Shown here: piece after piece, positions 1-7,900 of the stretch | Layout: each line of letters starts with the position of its first letter | Numbering within the stretch: position 1 is the stretch's first letter | NCBI RefSeq assembly: GCF_001050035.1 | Contig: NZ_CVTA01000014.1 | Location: 16,902 to 80,901 of the forward strand | Origin: Mycolicibacterium komanii | GTDB taxonomy: Bacteria; Actinomycetota; Actinomycetes; Mycobacteriales; Mycobacteriaceae | Direction: 5' to 3' | DNA: 64,000 nt | Translations under genes and position numbers: made by a program | Notes under the pieces: generated by a model | Told to the model about the DNA's origin: nothing | Databases searched by the model: none | The model's input: the letters and a program-made list of their open reading frames with translations, nothing else

Positions 1-139
1 CGGCGGACCGTACATCACCGGCTGGCTGACCGACCTGACCGGCAACAGCAGGGTGGCGCTGTGGGTGGTGGGCACGCTGTCGTTGGCGGCCGCCGCCATG
101 GTCGTCGCGTTGGGCAGCAGGCCCGCCGCACGGGAGTAG
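1..139 (+). CDS. MFS transporter, C-terminal end only
   Basis: The window opens inside this gene and only the last 45 codons are visible, ending at TAG 137-139. The visible protein (GGPYITGWLTDLTGN, then a hydrophobic stretch ending in SRPAARE) looks like the last membrane helix of a major facilitator permease of the anion:cation symporter type, where a G-P-Y-x-T-G-W-L-T-D loop precedes the final helix. Substrate cannot be told. It converges on the GntR gene that ends 9 bases further on, so that regulator may serve this transporter, the divergent one at 874, or both. Confidence 0.55.
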   Translation, partial: GGPYITGWLTDLTGNSRVALWVVGTLSLAAAAMVVALGSRPAARE

Positions 140-148
140 CGCAGGGCT

Positions 149-826
149 TCAGCAGTCGCCGTTGGCGGGAAGGCCGGCGAGCACTCCGTCGATGATCTCG
201 GCGGCCGTCCGAGCGGCGAGGTCGCCGTCACCCGCGACGATATGTTCCAGCAGCACACCGTGATCGACGACCTCGACCGAAGCGTCCTGCCCACTGGCGA
301 CGCTCGCCGTGATGGCCTCCATCAGCCCCCGGTACAGCTCGGTGAGCGTGGCATTGTGTGAGCTGCGTACGACGGCGAGATGGAATTCGGCGTCGGCGCG
401 GGCGAATTCGTCGGTGTCTCCCCCGGCCAGGCATGCGTCGCGGTGATCCAGTAACGCGCGCAGCTCGGCCAGGTCGTCGTCGGTACGGTGAGCCGCGGCG
501 GCCCTGGCGCCCTCGACCTCGAGCGCGCGCCGCACCGCGAGCACCTCGCGCCACTCGGCACCGCAGAGCCGACGCAGCGCACCCGACACCTCGCTGGTGG
601 CCCGGACATAGGTGCCGTCCCCCTGTCGCACCTCGAGGATGCCGGCGTGTGCCAGCGCCCGCACCGCCTCGCGCACGGTGTTGCGGCCGACGCCGAGGGA
701 TCCGACCAGGACCGTCTCGTTGGGGATCCGTTGTCCGACCGGCCACTCGCCGCGGGCGACCGAGGCCCGCAACTGCTCGATGACCTGGTCGACGAGGCCG
801 GCCCGCCTTGCGGTGACCAACGGCAC
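149..826 (-). CDS. GntR-family regulator, FCD (FadR) subfamily
   Basis: A 225-residue DNA-binding repressor or activator. Residues about 10-75 form the GntR winged helix (RIPNETVLVGSLGVGRNTVR, then a GTYVRA wing). Residues about 90-215 form the all-helical FCD ligand domain, with the DAEFHLAVVRSSHN and EHI segments that carry the usual metal or carboxylate-binding residues. Starts at GTG 826, with an AAGGA ribosome site about 8 bases upstream. It is divergent from the CynX-type transporter at 874 with only 47 bases between, and a dyad lies in that gap. It most likely controls its own gene and that transporter; the effector is probably a small organic acid, by family analogy. Confidence 0.88.
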   Translation of the reverse strand: MPLVTARRAGLVDQVIEQLRASVARGEWPVGQRIPNETVLVGSLGVGRNTVREAVRALAHAGILEVRQGDGTYVRATSEVSGALRRLCGAEWREVLAVRRALEVEGARAAAAHRTDDDLAELRALLDHRDACLAGGDTDEFARADAEFHLAVVRSSHNATLTELYRGLMEAITASVASGQDASVEVVDHGVLLEHIVAGDGDLAARTAAEIIDGVLAGLPANGDC

Positions 827-830
827 AGAG

Positions 831-857
831 ACATCCTTTCAACCAATCATGGGATGT
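831..857. promoter_or_regulatory. Candidate GntR operator in divergent promoter region
   Basis: ACATCC (831-836) and GGATGT (852-857) are perfect inverted arms separated by 15 bases, centred in the 47-base gap between the divergent GntR and MFS genes. The position fits an operator controlling both. The wide spacer is unusual for a GntR site, so the true contact sequence may be different. Confidence 0.35.
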
Positions 858-873
858 ATGGCAGATTAGCAGG

Positions 874-2124
874 ATGCGTGTCGACCAGCGGGACGAAGAT
901 CCAGAGCTGTCGACGACGCGTCCGGCGACGAGCGTCGCCGCCGCCGATCCGGCCCCGATTTCGCTGGTCACGGGCGGTGCCCTGCTGGCGGTGGCCGTCG
1001 TGCTCACCGCGCTGAACCTGCGGCCGGCCGTCACCAGCGTCGCGCCGCTGCTCGGCGAGATGCGTGCCGAACTCGGGGTCTCGGCGACGTGGGCCGGGCT
1101 TCTCACCACGCTGCCCGCACTGTGCTTCGCGGTCGCGGGGCTGACCGCGCCCCGGCTGGCCGCCCGCATCGGGCTCGGGCGCACGGTCGCCGCAGCCCTG
1201 GTGGCGATCACCGTCGGGCTGGTCGCCCGCACCCTCGACGGTCCGCACACCGTGATCGCGGCGACGCTGGTCGCGTGCGCGGGCATCGCGCTGGCCAATG
1301 TGTTGATCCCCGTCGTCATCAAGGGGTCGTTCCCCGCGCGGGTCGGCCTGATGACCGGGATCTACACCGCCGCCCTGCAGGGCGGCGGTGCGCTCGGGTC
1401 GGCGGTGACCCCCGGACTGGAGGACCCGCTCGGCGGGTGGCGCGCCGCGCTGGCCGCGTGGGCCGCGGTCTCCTTCGTCGCGCTGGTGGCCTGGTTGCCG
1501 ACATCGCGACGGCACGGCGGCACGTGGGCGGCGCACACCACCCCCGTCGGCGGGCATCGCTCGCTGCTGCGAAACCGGTTGGCGTGGACGGTCACGCTGT
1601 TCTTCGGCTGCCAGTCGTTGATGGCCTACATCGTGATGGGCTGGCTGCCACAAGTGTTCATCGACAACGGGGTCGACAAGACGCAGGCCGGCCTGCTCGT
1701 CGGCTTGACGTCACTGGTCGGCGTCCCCATCGCGTTGGTGATCGCACCGCTGGCCGCGCGCAGCCACGGGCAGAGCGCATGGATCGTCGGCCTGGGCGCC
1801 GTGGGTCTGGTGGGCACGCTCGGCCTGATGCTCGCGCCCGCCGCGCAACCCCTGCTGTGGAGCGTGCTGATCGGCATCGGCATGGGCGTGTTCGCGTTGG
1901 CGCTCGCAGTCATCGCGCTGCGCGCCCGCAACGCCGCCGACACCGCCCAATTGTCGGGAATGGCACAGGGATTCGGCTATCTGATCGCCGGCGTCGGCCC
2001 GTTCCTGTTCGGCCTTCTGCACGACGTCACGCACGGGTGGACCGTGCCTTGGATGATGTTCGCCGGTGTGTACGTGGTGCAGATCGTGCTCGGCGCGCTC
2101 GCCGGCCGCCCGCGGTACGTCTGA
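874..2124 (+). CDS. CynX/NimT-family MFS transporter
   Basis: A 416-residue inner-membrane carrier with about 12 hydrophobic helices after a 40-residue hydrophilic N-terminus. The first helix carries LNLRPAVTSVAPLL, the hallmark of the cyanate/nitroimidazole (CynX/NimT/YeaN) branch, in which an N-L-R-P motif follows helix 1. The loop APRLAARIGLGR is the usual MFS signature between helices 2 and 3. Starts at ATG 874. Family members move small anions such as cyanate, or 2-nitroimidazole; the real substrate is unknown here. It is divergent from the GntR gene and probably regulated by it. Confidence 0.85.
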   Translation: MRVDQRDEDPELSTTRPATSVAAADPAPISLVTGGALLAVAVVLTALNLRPAVTSVAPLLGEMRAELGVSATWAGLLTTLPALCFAVAGLTAPRLAARIGLGRTVAAALVAITVGLVARTLDGPHTVIAATLVACAGIALANVLIPVVIKGSFPARVGLMTGIYTAALQGGGALGSAVTPGLEDPLGGWRAALAAWAAVSFVALVAWLPTSRRHGGTWAAHTTPVGGHRSLLRNRLAWTVTLFFGCQSLMAYIVMGWLPQVFIDNGVDKTQAGLLVGLTSLVGVPIALVIAPLAARSHGQSAWIVGLGAVGLVGTLGLMLAPAAQPLLWSVLIGIGMGVFALALAVIALRARNAADTAQLSGMAQGFGYLIAGVGPFLFGLLHDVTHGWTVPWMMFAGVYVVQIVLGALAGRPRYV

Positions 2125-2131
2125 TCGCTGC

Positions 2132-2746
2132 TCACCGCTCCAGGGCCGCGTCGAAGAACGCGAGCTCCAGCCGCATGGCGCGCCGGTAGGCCGTCCGCGC
2201 CGCGGGGATGTCGCGGGCATGCTGATCGAGCAGCCGTTCCAGGAGCGAGGCCACCTCGTCGAAGCCGGGATCGGCGTACGTCTGCACCCATTTCGCATAC
2301 GGCCCGGCGGCGTCGCTGTCGAGCGCGACCCCGATGTGCGCGTACAGACGCATGCACGGTGTCATCGCCGCGCACACCACCCCGACCTCGGCGGTGGCGG
2401 CGGTGGCCAAGAGGAATTCGGTGTAGGCCAACGTCGCGGCGGCGGGTTCGACGCCTGCCATGTCGATGCCCCACGACGCGGCGTAGGACGCGTGCAGGCC
2501 GAGTTCCTCACGCACTCCGGCGAGAAGGTCAGCGAAGGCCAGCAGGGTCTCCGTGTCCGAGCTTCGTGCAAGCGCCAGACCATATGCACGAGCGAAGGAT
2601 TCGAGGAAGAACGCGTCCTGGGCGATGTAGCCGGCGAACAGGTCGCGCTCCAGCGAGCCGTCTCCGATCCCCCGCACGAACGGGTTGGCCAGCACTTCGG
2701 CGACCACGTCGGCGTTCTCCGTCCACAGCTGCGCTGCCAGTGACAT
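2132..2746 (-). CDS. tenA: TenA/THI-4 family protein (thiaminase II-like)
   Basis: A 204-residue all-helical TenA fold. In Bacillus the enzyme hydrolyses aminomethyl-pyrimidine in thiamin salvage. The expected active-site residues are visible: Asp44 in IAQDAFF, Cys131 and Tyr135 in TPCMRLYAHIG, and a Glu near the C-terminus (RLELAFF). ATG 2746 is chosen over one ten codons upstream because GGAGG sits 5 bases before it. It follows the secreted-protein gene by 63 bases on the strand of the polyketide operon, so it may be read with that operon. Some TenA-like proteins act in other pathways, including pigment or cofactor degradation, so a thiamin role is not certain. Confidence 0.8.
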   Translation of the reverse strand: MSLAAQLWTENADVVAEVLANPFVRGIGDGSLERDLFAGYIAQDAFFLESFARAYGLALARSSDTETLLAFADLLAGVREELGLHASYAASWGIDMAGVEPAAATLAYTEFLLATAATAEVGVVCAAMTPCMRLYAHIGVALDSDAAGPYAKWVQTYADPGFDEVASLLERLLDQHARDIPAARTAYRRAMRLELAFFDAALER

Positions 2747-2809
2747 GCCACCTCCACACGTTCGGCAGGACGCCACGGACTCTAGTCGCGGTGGGCGGTG
2801 CGAGGCGGC

Positions 2810-3247
2810 TCAGGCGGTGAGTCGCATCTCCTCGCCGGGGTGCGAGCTGAGCGTCACGACGACCGTGCCGCTGCCGGTCGCGAACGTGGCGTTGGCGTAG
2901 CCGATGAAGCCGTAGTGCCCGTCGATGCGCGACACCGCGGTGATGTCGTCACTTCCCGACGCGCCGGTGTCGAGGTTCTTCCATGTGGCGGTCACGGTCA
3001 GCGCGCAGGAGCCGTCGTAGATTCCGGCGTCGTAGTTGATGGCCACGCGAACACCGTCGTCCGGGCGGCCGTCGATCTGCACCGGCACCACCTGCGCGTC
3101 GGAGCGCACGCTCCCGCCGCACGTCGGGGAGGCGATGACGGGCACCGGGTCCAGCTGTGCGGCGGCGTCGGCGTGCGCCGTCGCCGCAAATGAGAGGAGT
3201 GCGACGAGCGCGACGCCGAGCACGCCGAGGGCACGGAAGGGGGCCAT
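2810..3247 (-). CDS. Small secreted protein of unknown function
   Basis: A 145-residue protein that begins with a clear Sec signal peptide (MAPFRALGVLGVALVALLS, cleavage likely after AHA at residue 26). The mature part has two cysteines (ASPTCGG and DGSCAL) that could form one disulfide, and a beta-rich composition with many Val, Thr and Asp. ATG 3247 is chosen because it starts the signal peptide exactly; the frame stays open upstream but overlaps the permease gene. I do not recognise the family. It lies 47 bases after the ABC permease on the same strand, so it may be a distal operon gene acting outside the cell. Confidence 0.65.
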   Translation of the reverse strand: MAPFRALGVLGVALVALLSFAATAHADAAAQLDPVPVIASPTCGGSVRSDAQVVPVQIDGRPDDGVRVAINYDAGIYDGSCALTVTATWKNLDTGASGSDDITAVSRIDGHYGFIGYANATFATGSGTVVVTLSSHPGEEMRLTA

Positions 3248-3294
3248 GTCTCGGATATCGACGGTGAAGAGCCCGGCGTTAGCGCAGCGGGGCG

Positions 3295-4152
3295 TCAGGT
3301 CCGGTCGGACCAGCGGAACACCGCGAGGCACCCGACGAGCCCGGCGACGCTCCACGCCGCCAAGACGAGGAAGATGCGCCAGTGTTCCCAGCTGCCCGCC
3401 GGTTCCAGCGCGACCATCTCCGCTGGCAGAAGCACCGAGCGGAAGCCCTGGGCCATCCACTTCACCGGGAACAGCGAGCCGATCACCAGCATCCAGGTCG
3501 GCAGGATCATCAGCGGTACGTACGTCCCCGAGACGAATTGCAGTGCCACCGACGGGCCGTTCGTCAGGACGGCGGCCGACACCGCGTTGCTCGCCAGGTT
3601 GCTGATGAAGATGCCGAGCAGCGAGCAGCTGACGATCCCGAGTATCGACACCCAGGCGAGGGTGAACCACCCGAACGCATCGGTCGGCAGGCGCAGGCCG
3701 AAGACGAACACGCCCACGATCAACAGCAGGACGGCCTCGGCGAAGCTGACGACGGCGACCAGCGCGATCTTGCCGATGAAGTACGACGACGCGGTCGCCG
3801 GTGTGCCCCGCAGCCGACGCAGCGCTCCGGTCTCCCGATCGGCGGCGATGCTGATGCCGAGGTTGACGAACGACGTCGAGAGGATGCCGTAGGCGAGCAT
3901 GCTCGCCGCGATCACCGCACCGGTGCTGGTCTCGTTGTCGGGCAGCTTCGCCGAGAAGATCGATCCGAGCAGCAGACAGATCACGGCGGGCATGGAGAAC
4001 GTCAGGACCATCTGTTCGGGCCTGCGGTAGAACATCTTCAGCTCGGGGACGATCCGCGACCATCCGATACGCACCGCCGACGGAACGGTGCGCTCCGCGG
4101 TGGCGCGATGGCGCGGCGGTGAGGCGGCGGTGATGTGGTGGGTGTCCGTCAT
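3295..4152 (-). CDS. ABC-2 type exporter permease
   Basis: A 285-residue membrane protein with six predicted helices in the DrrB/ABC-2 arrangement: a cytoplasmic N-terminus ending LKMFYRRPEQMVLTF, a helix pair, the loop DRETGALRRLRGTP that contacts the ATPase, then four more helices. ATG 4152 overlaps the ATPase stop codon (ATGA), which shows translational coupling and rejects the longer upstream frame. Together with the ATPase it should form a drug- or natural-product exporter. As the last of five coupled genes it probably exports the product of the polyketide synthase or protects against it. Confidence 0.88.
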   Translation of the reverse strand: MTDTHHITAASPPRHRATAERTVPSAVRIGWSRIVPELKMFYRRPEQMVLTFSMPAVICLLLGSIFSAKLPDNETSTGAVIAASMLAYGILSTSFVNLGISIAADRETGALRRLRGTPATASSYFIGKIALVAVVSFAEAVLLLIVGVFVFGLRLPTDAFGWFTLAWVSILGIVSCSLLGIFISNLASNAVSAAVLTNGPSVALQFVSGTYVPLMILPTWMLVIGSLFPVKWMAQGFRSVLLPAEMVALEPAGSWEHWRIFLVLAAWSVAGLVGCLAVFRWSDRT

Positions 4153-4991
4153 GGCTGGCCGATCAAATGCAGGTAGGCGTCTTCGAGTGTGGGCCGGCTG
4201 ATGGTCAGCTGCGCCAATTCCGTACCGTCGCGGCTGTGGCGTCGGACCAGTTCGGTCGGCAAGTCCGTTGTCTCGACGCGGAATTCGTCGCCGTCGAACC
4301 ACCGCACGGTGGCCGCGGAGCTGACGTGTTCGGTCAGCCGTTCCGGCGAGTCGACCGCCACGACCCGGCCATCGGCGATCACCGCGACGCGGTCGGCCAG
4401 CGCTGCGGCCTCTTCGAGGTAGTGGGTGGTGAGCAGGACGGTGGTGCCGTCGGCGGCCAGCAGCTTGATGAGTTGCCAGAACTGCCGCCGCGCTTCGGGG
4501 TCGAAACCCGTTGTGGGCTCGTCGAGGAACAGCAGTTCGGGTCGGCCGACGATGCCGAGCGCGACGTCGAGGCGCCGGCGTTGCCCACCGGAGAGTGTCC
4601 GTACCCGCGACCCGGCGACGCCGTCGAGGCCGACGAGTTCCAACACCTCGTGTGCGCCGCGGGCGATGCTGTAACAGCTGGTGAACATCTCCACCGTCTC
4701 GCGCACCGTGAGCATCCCGGCGTCACTGACCTCCTGCAGCACGATGCCGATCCGGGCCCGCCAGCTCCGGCCTGCGGCGCCGGGGTCCTCCCCCAGCACG
4801 CGCACGGTGCCGGAGTCGCGGGTTCGGTTGCCCTCCAGGATCTCTATGGTCGTGGACTTGCCGGCGCCGTTGGGGCCGAGGATGGCGAAGATCTCGCCGT
4901 GGTCGACGTCGAGGTCGAGGTCGCGGACCGCCGGGGTCGGTCCGTAGGCCTTCGAAAGTCCCCGCACGTACACCGCAGTCGAATTGGCCAT
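4149..4991 (-). CDS. ABC exporter ATPase (DrrA-like)
   Basis: A nucleotide-binding subunit of about 280 residues. Walker A is GPNGAGKST near residue 40, the signature is LSGGQRRRLDVA, Walker B is LLFLDEPTTGFDPEARR, and the switch His lies in LLTTHYLEEA. The C-terminal part (SSAATVRWFDGDEF onward) is the regulatory tail seen in DrrA/CcmA-type exporters. ATG 4991 is chosen because GAGGG sits 6 bases upstream; a TTG two codons earlier would overlap the synthase stop (TTGA). It overlaps the permease gene by 4 bases. It powers the exporter encoded with it. Confidence 0.92.
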   Translation of the reverse strand: MANSTAVYVRGLSKAYGPTPAVRDLDLDVDHGEIFAILGPNGAGKSTTIEILEGNRTRDSGTVRVLGEDPGAAGRSWRARIGIVLQEVSDAGMLTVRETVEMFTSCYSIARGAHEVLELVGLDGVAGSRVRTLSGGQRRRLDVALGIVGRPELLFLDEPTTGFDPEARRQFWQLIKLLAADGTTVLLTTHYLEEAAALADRVAVIADGRVVAVDSPERLTEHVSSAATVRWFDGDEFRVETTDLPTELVRRHSRDGTELAQLTISRPTLEDAYLHLIGQP

Positions 4992-4993
4992 CG

Positions 4994-7900
4994 TCAACCC
5001 TCGAGTTCGGCCAGCAGGTCTCGCAGATCGGCCTCCGACATGCCGTCGATCAGCCGGTCCACGTCGTCGTCGGCGGCTGGTTCCTGCGGGGACGGCGTCG
5101 CCTGCGTTGCCCCGTGGATCGTGTGCAGTTCGTCGAGCACGCGTGCGGCCAGCGAGTCGACGCTGACACCCTTGAGGATCTCGAGCACCGGCAGATCGAT
5201 CGAGAACGTGGTGTTGATCCTGACCCGGAAGTCCATCGCCATCATCGAATCCAGGCCGATGTCATCCAGCAGGTCGTCGTTGCCGAAATCGGTCACGGCA
5301 CAGTCGAAGACGGCGGCGACCAGCCGTTCGACCTGGTCGACGACCACGTTGAGACGCTCGGGCTCCGGCGTGTGCGCGAGCACCTCCAGGATCGACCCGT
5401 CCGCTCCGCCCTCGGCGGTCGGCGCGGTCGCCGCGTCGAGCTCGGCGAACATCTTGGGCAGGTGGCCGCCGAGGAGTTGGCGGGCGCGGTTCCAGTCGGC
5501 GCTGATGGCGACGACGTTGGGGACGGCCTGATTGATCAGCCGGTCGAGGATCAGCGATCCGGTTGCGGGCGTGATCAATTCGATTCCCCGCATGGCGTAG
5601 ACGTTTTCGAGATTGAGGTCTTCGACCATGCCCACCGACCACGGGCCCCAGCCGATGGTGAGCGCCGGCAGTCCCTGCGCCTGCCGGTGATGCGCGAAGG
5701 CGTCGAGAAACGCGTTGGCGGCGGCGTAGTTGCCCTGGCCGGGTGACGCGATCACCGAACCGGCGGAGCCGAACATCACGAAGAAGTCGAGATCCTGCTC
5801 GGCGAACGCGGTGTGCAGCACCCGGGTCCCGGTGACCTTGGGGCCCATCACCTTCAGGAAGTCGTCTTCGCCGACGTTGACCAGGAGTTGGTCGTGGACC
5901 GATCCGGCGGCGTGGATGATGCCACGGACCGGCCTGTCGCCGCCGCGGTTGTGCTCGTCCAACCAGGCCGTCACCTGGTCGATGTCGGTGATGTCGACGC
6001 TGGCGACGCTCACCTGTGCTCCGAGGCGTTCGACGGAACGGACCGCGTCCACCCCGGCGAACTGCGGATCGTCGGGGGTCATGCCCGACCATCGGGCGCG
6101 GGGCGGCAGCCCGCTCCTGCTGAGCAGCGTGATGTGTCGTGCGCCGTGCTCGGCCAGGTAGGTGGCCACGGTGCGTCCGAGGGCGCCGGTGCCGCCGGTG
6201 ACGACGTAGGTGGCGGTGGGAGAAAGCTTGGTGGGGAGGGGTTTCGTCAGGTTCGCGCTCGGGCGCAGCCGCGGAACCAGGGTGACGTCGCCGCGGATCG
6301 CCGCCTGGTCCTCGGCTGCCGGATCGAGGATGTGCCTGCAGACACGCGCGGCGGCGTCATCGATGTCGTGGTCGTTCTCGAAGTCGATGTCGATGTCGAC
6401 GAGTCCTCCCCAACGCTCGACGAACTCCTGGTGTCCGATCACCCTGCCCAGGCCCCACACCGCGGACTGCTCGACTGCCAGCGGTTCGGTGCCCAGCGCC
6501 GGTTGCGCGTTCGCGGTGAGGAGGTACAGGCGCGGGCTGACGGTGTCGTGCGCGGCGAGCGCCTTGGCGATCCGCAGGACGGCGAGAGTACCGAGGTGGT
6601 CGTTGGCGTTCGTGGCGGACGCCTGCGGGTCCTGGTCGAGATCCATTGCCCAGCAGTCGATGACACCGGCCAGCTCGCCGTCCTCGGCGAGATGCCGGTC
6701 GAACAGTTCGGTCAACTGTTCGGCGGATCGCTCGTCGATCGCATATCCGTCGTCGGTCGCGGTCAGGGTGTCGACGGGGCGGTGCGTGACGGTGCGTACG
6801 CGGTGGCCGCCGTGGCCGCCGTGGCGCAACCGGTCGGCGAGCGCGGCGCCGAACCCGCTGTCGTCGGCGAAGACCAGCCACGAGGCGGGGTCGACCGGTT
6901 GGTCTCCGGCGGGTTCGGGCGCGGGATCCCAGTGGAGTTCGTAGAGCCCCTTGTCGATTCGCTCCGGGGACATACGTGTCGATGCGCTCAGCGAACGCAC
7001 CGTGAAACCCTCGAAGACGGCGAGCGGCTCGCCTCGGTGGTCGCAGATCGTGATGTCGCTCTCGATCTCCTCCGCGGTCGCCGACCTGACGGCCAGGCGC
7101 ACCGTCATGTTCCCCTTGGGGCTGTCGTACACGGCGCTACGCCGGATGCGGGTGGGCAGGAACGGGCTGTCGCCGGCACCGCCGCCGGAAAGCGGTGCGC
7201 CGAAGAGGGTTTGGAAGGCGCCGTCGATCAGCGCCGGGTGGAATCGGTAGTCGTCGAGGTCGTCGACGATGGGGGCCGGGATGTCCATCTCGGCGACCAC
7301 CCAGCCGTCACCCGACGTCAGTCCGGTGACGGCTCGGAACGCCTCGCCGTAGTCGAACCCGATGGCCTCGGTGAGGGCGTAGAATTCTTCGCCGGTGACT
7401 GCGTTGGCGGACAACACTTCCGGCGGCACCGCCCGCCCGCGCGCTGATTTCGACAGGGTGGTGAGTTCGGCCGTCGCGGTGATCGTCCACTTGAGCTCGC
7501 CGTCCGCCGTTGCGGTGAACGCGGCGAATTCGAGGCCCCCGGTGTCCTGGTTCAGCGTGGTCCGCAGGATGGGATCGCAGGTGTCGTCGAGGATGAGGGC
7601 ACGGTGCAGCACGAGGTCGTCGACACCGAGTTCGGCGCCGTAGGTTTTCCTGCCCGCCGCAAGGGCCATCTCGATGTACAGCGCGCCGGGTACGACGACG
7701 CTGCCCTGGACCCGGTGGTCGGCGAGGAACGGCACCAGGGCCGTGCTCAATTCGATCTCCCACGTCGGGTGCACGGCGCTCACCGGTTGACCCAGCAGCG
7801 GATGCACCGGGCGATAGTGCAGGGCCTCGGTCGCTTCCTGGGTCTCGTTCCAGTACCGCCGGGACTGCCACGGGTAGCTCGGCAGCTTGAGTAGCCGGGC

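Noticed and set aside
228..1322. Long minus-strand open frame across the GntR and MFS genes
   Set aside because: Arg/Ala/Pro-rich translation with no domain; a shadow of GC-rich codons in real genes.
2810..4063. 417-codon version of the small secreted protein
   Set aside because: The upstream part is antisense-like shadow of the permease; a signal peptide begins exactly at ATG 3247.
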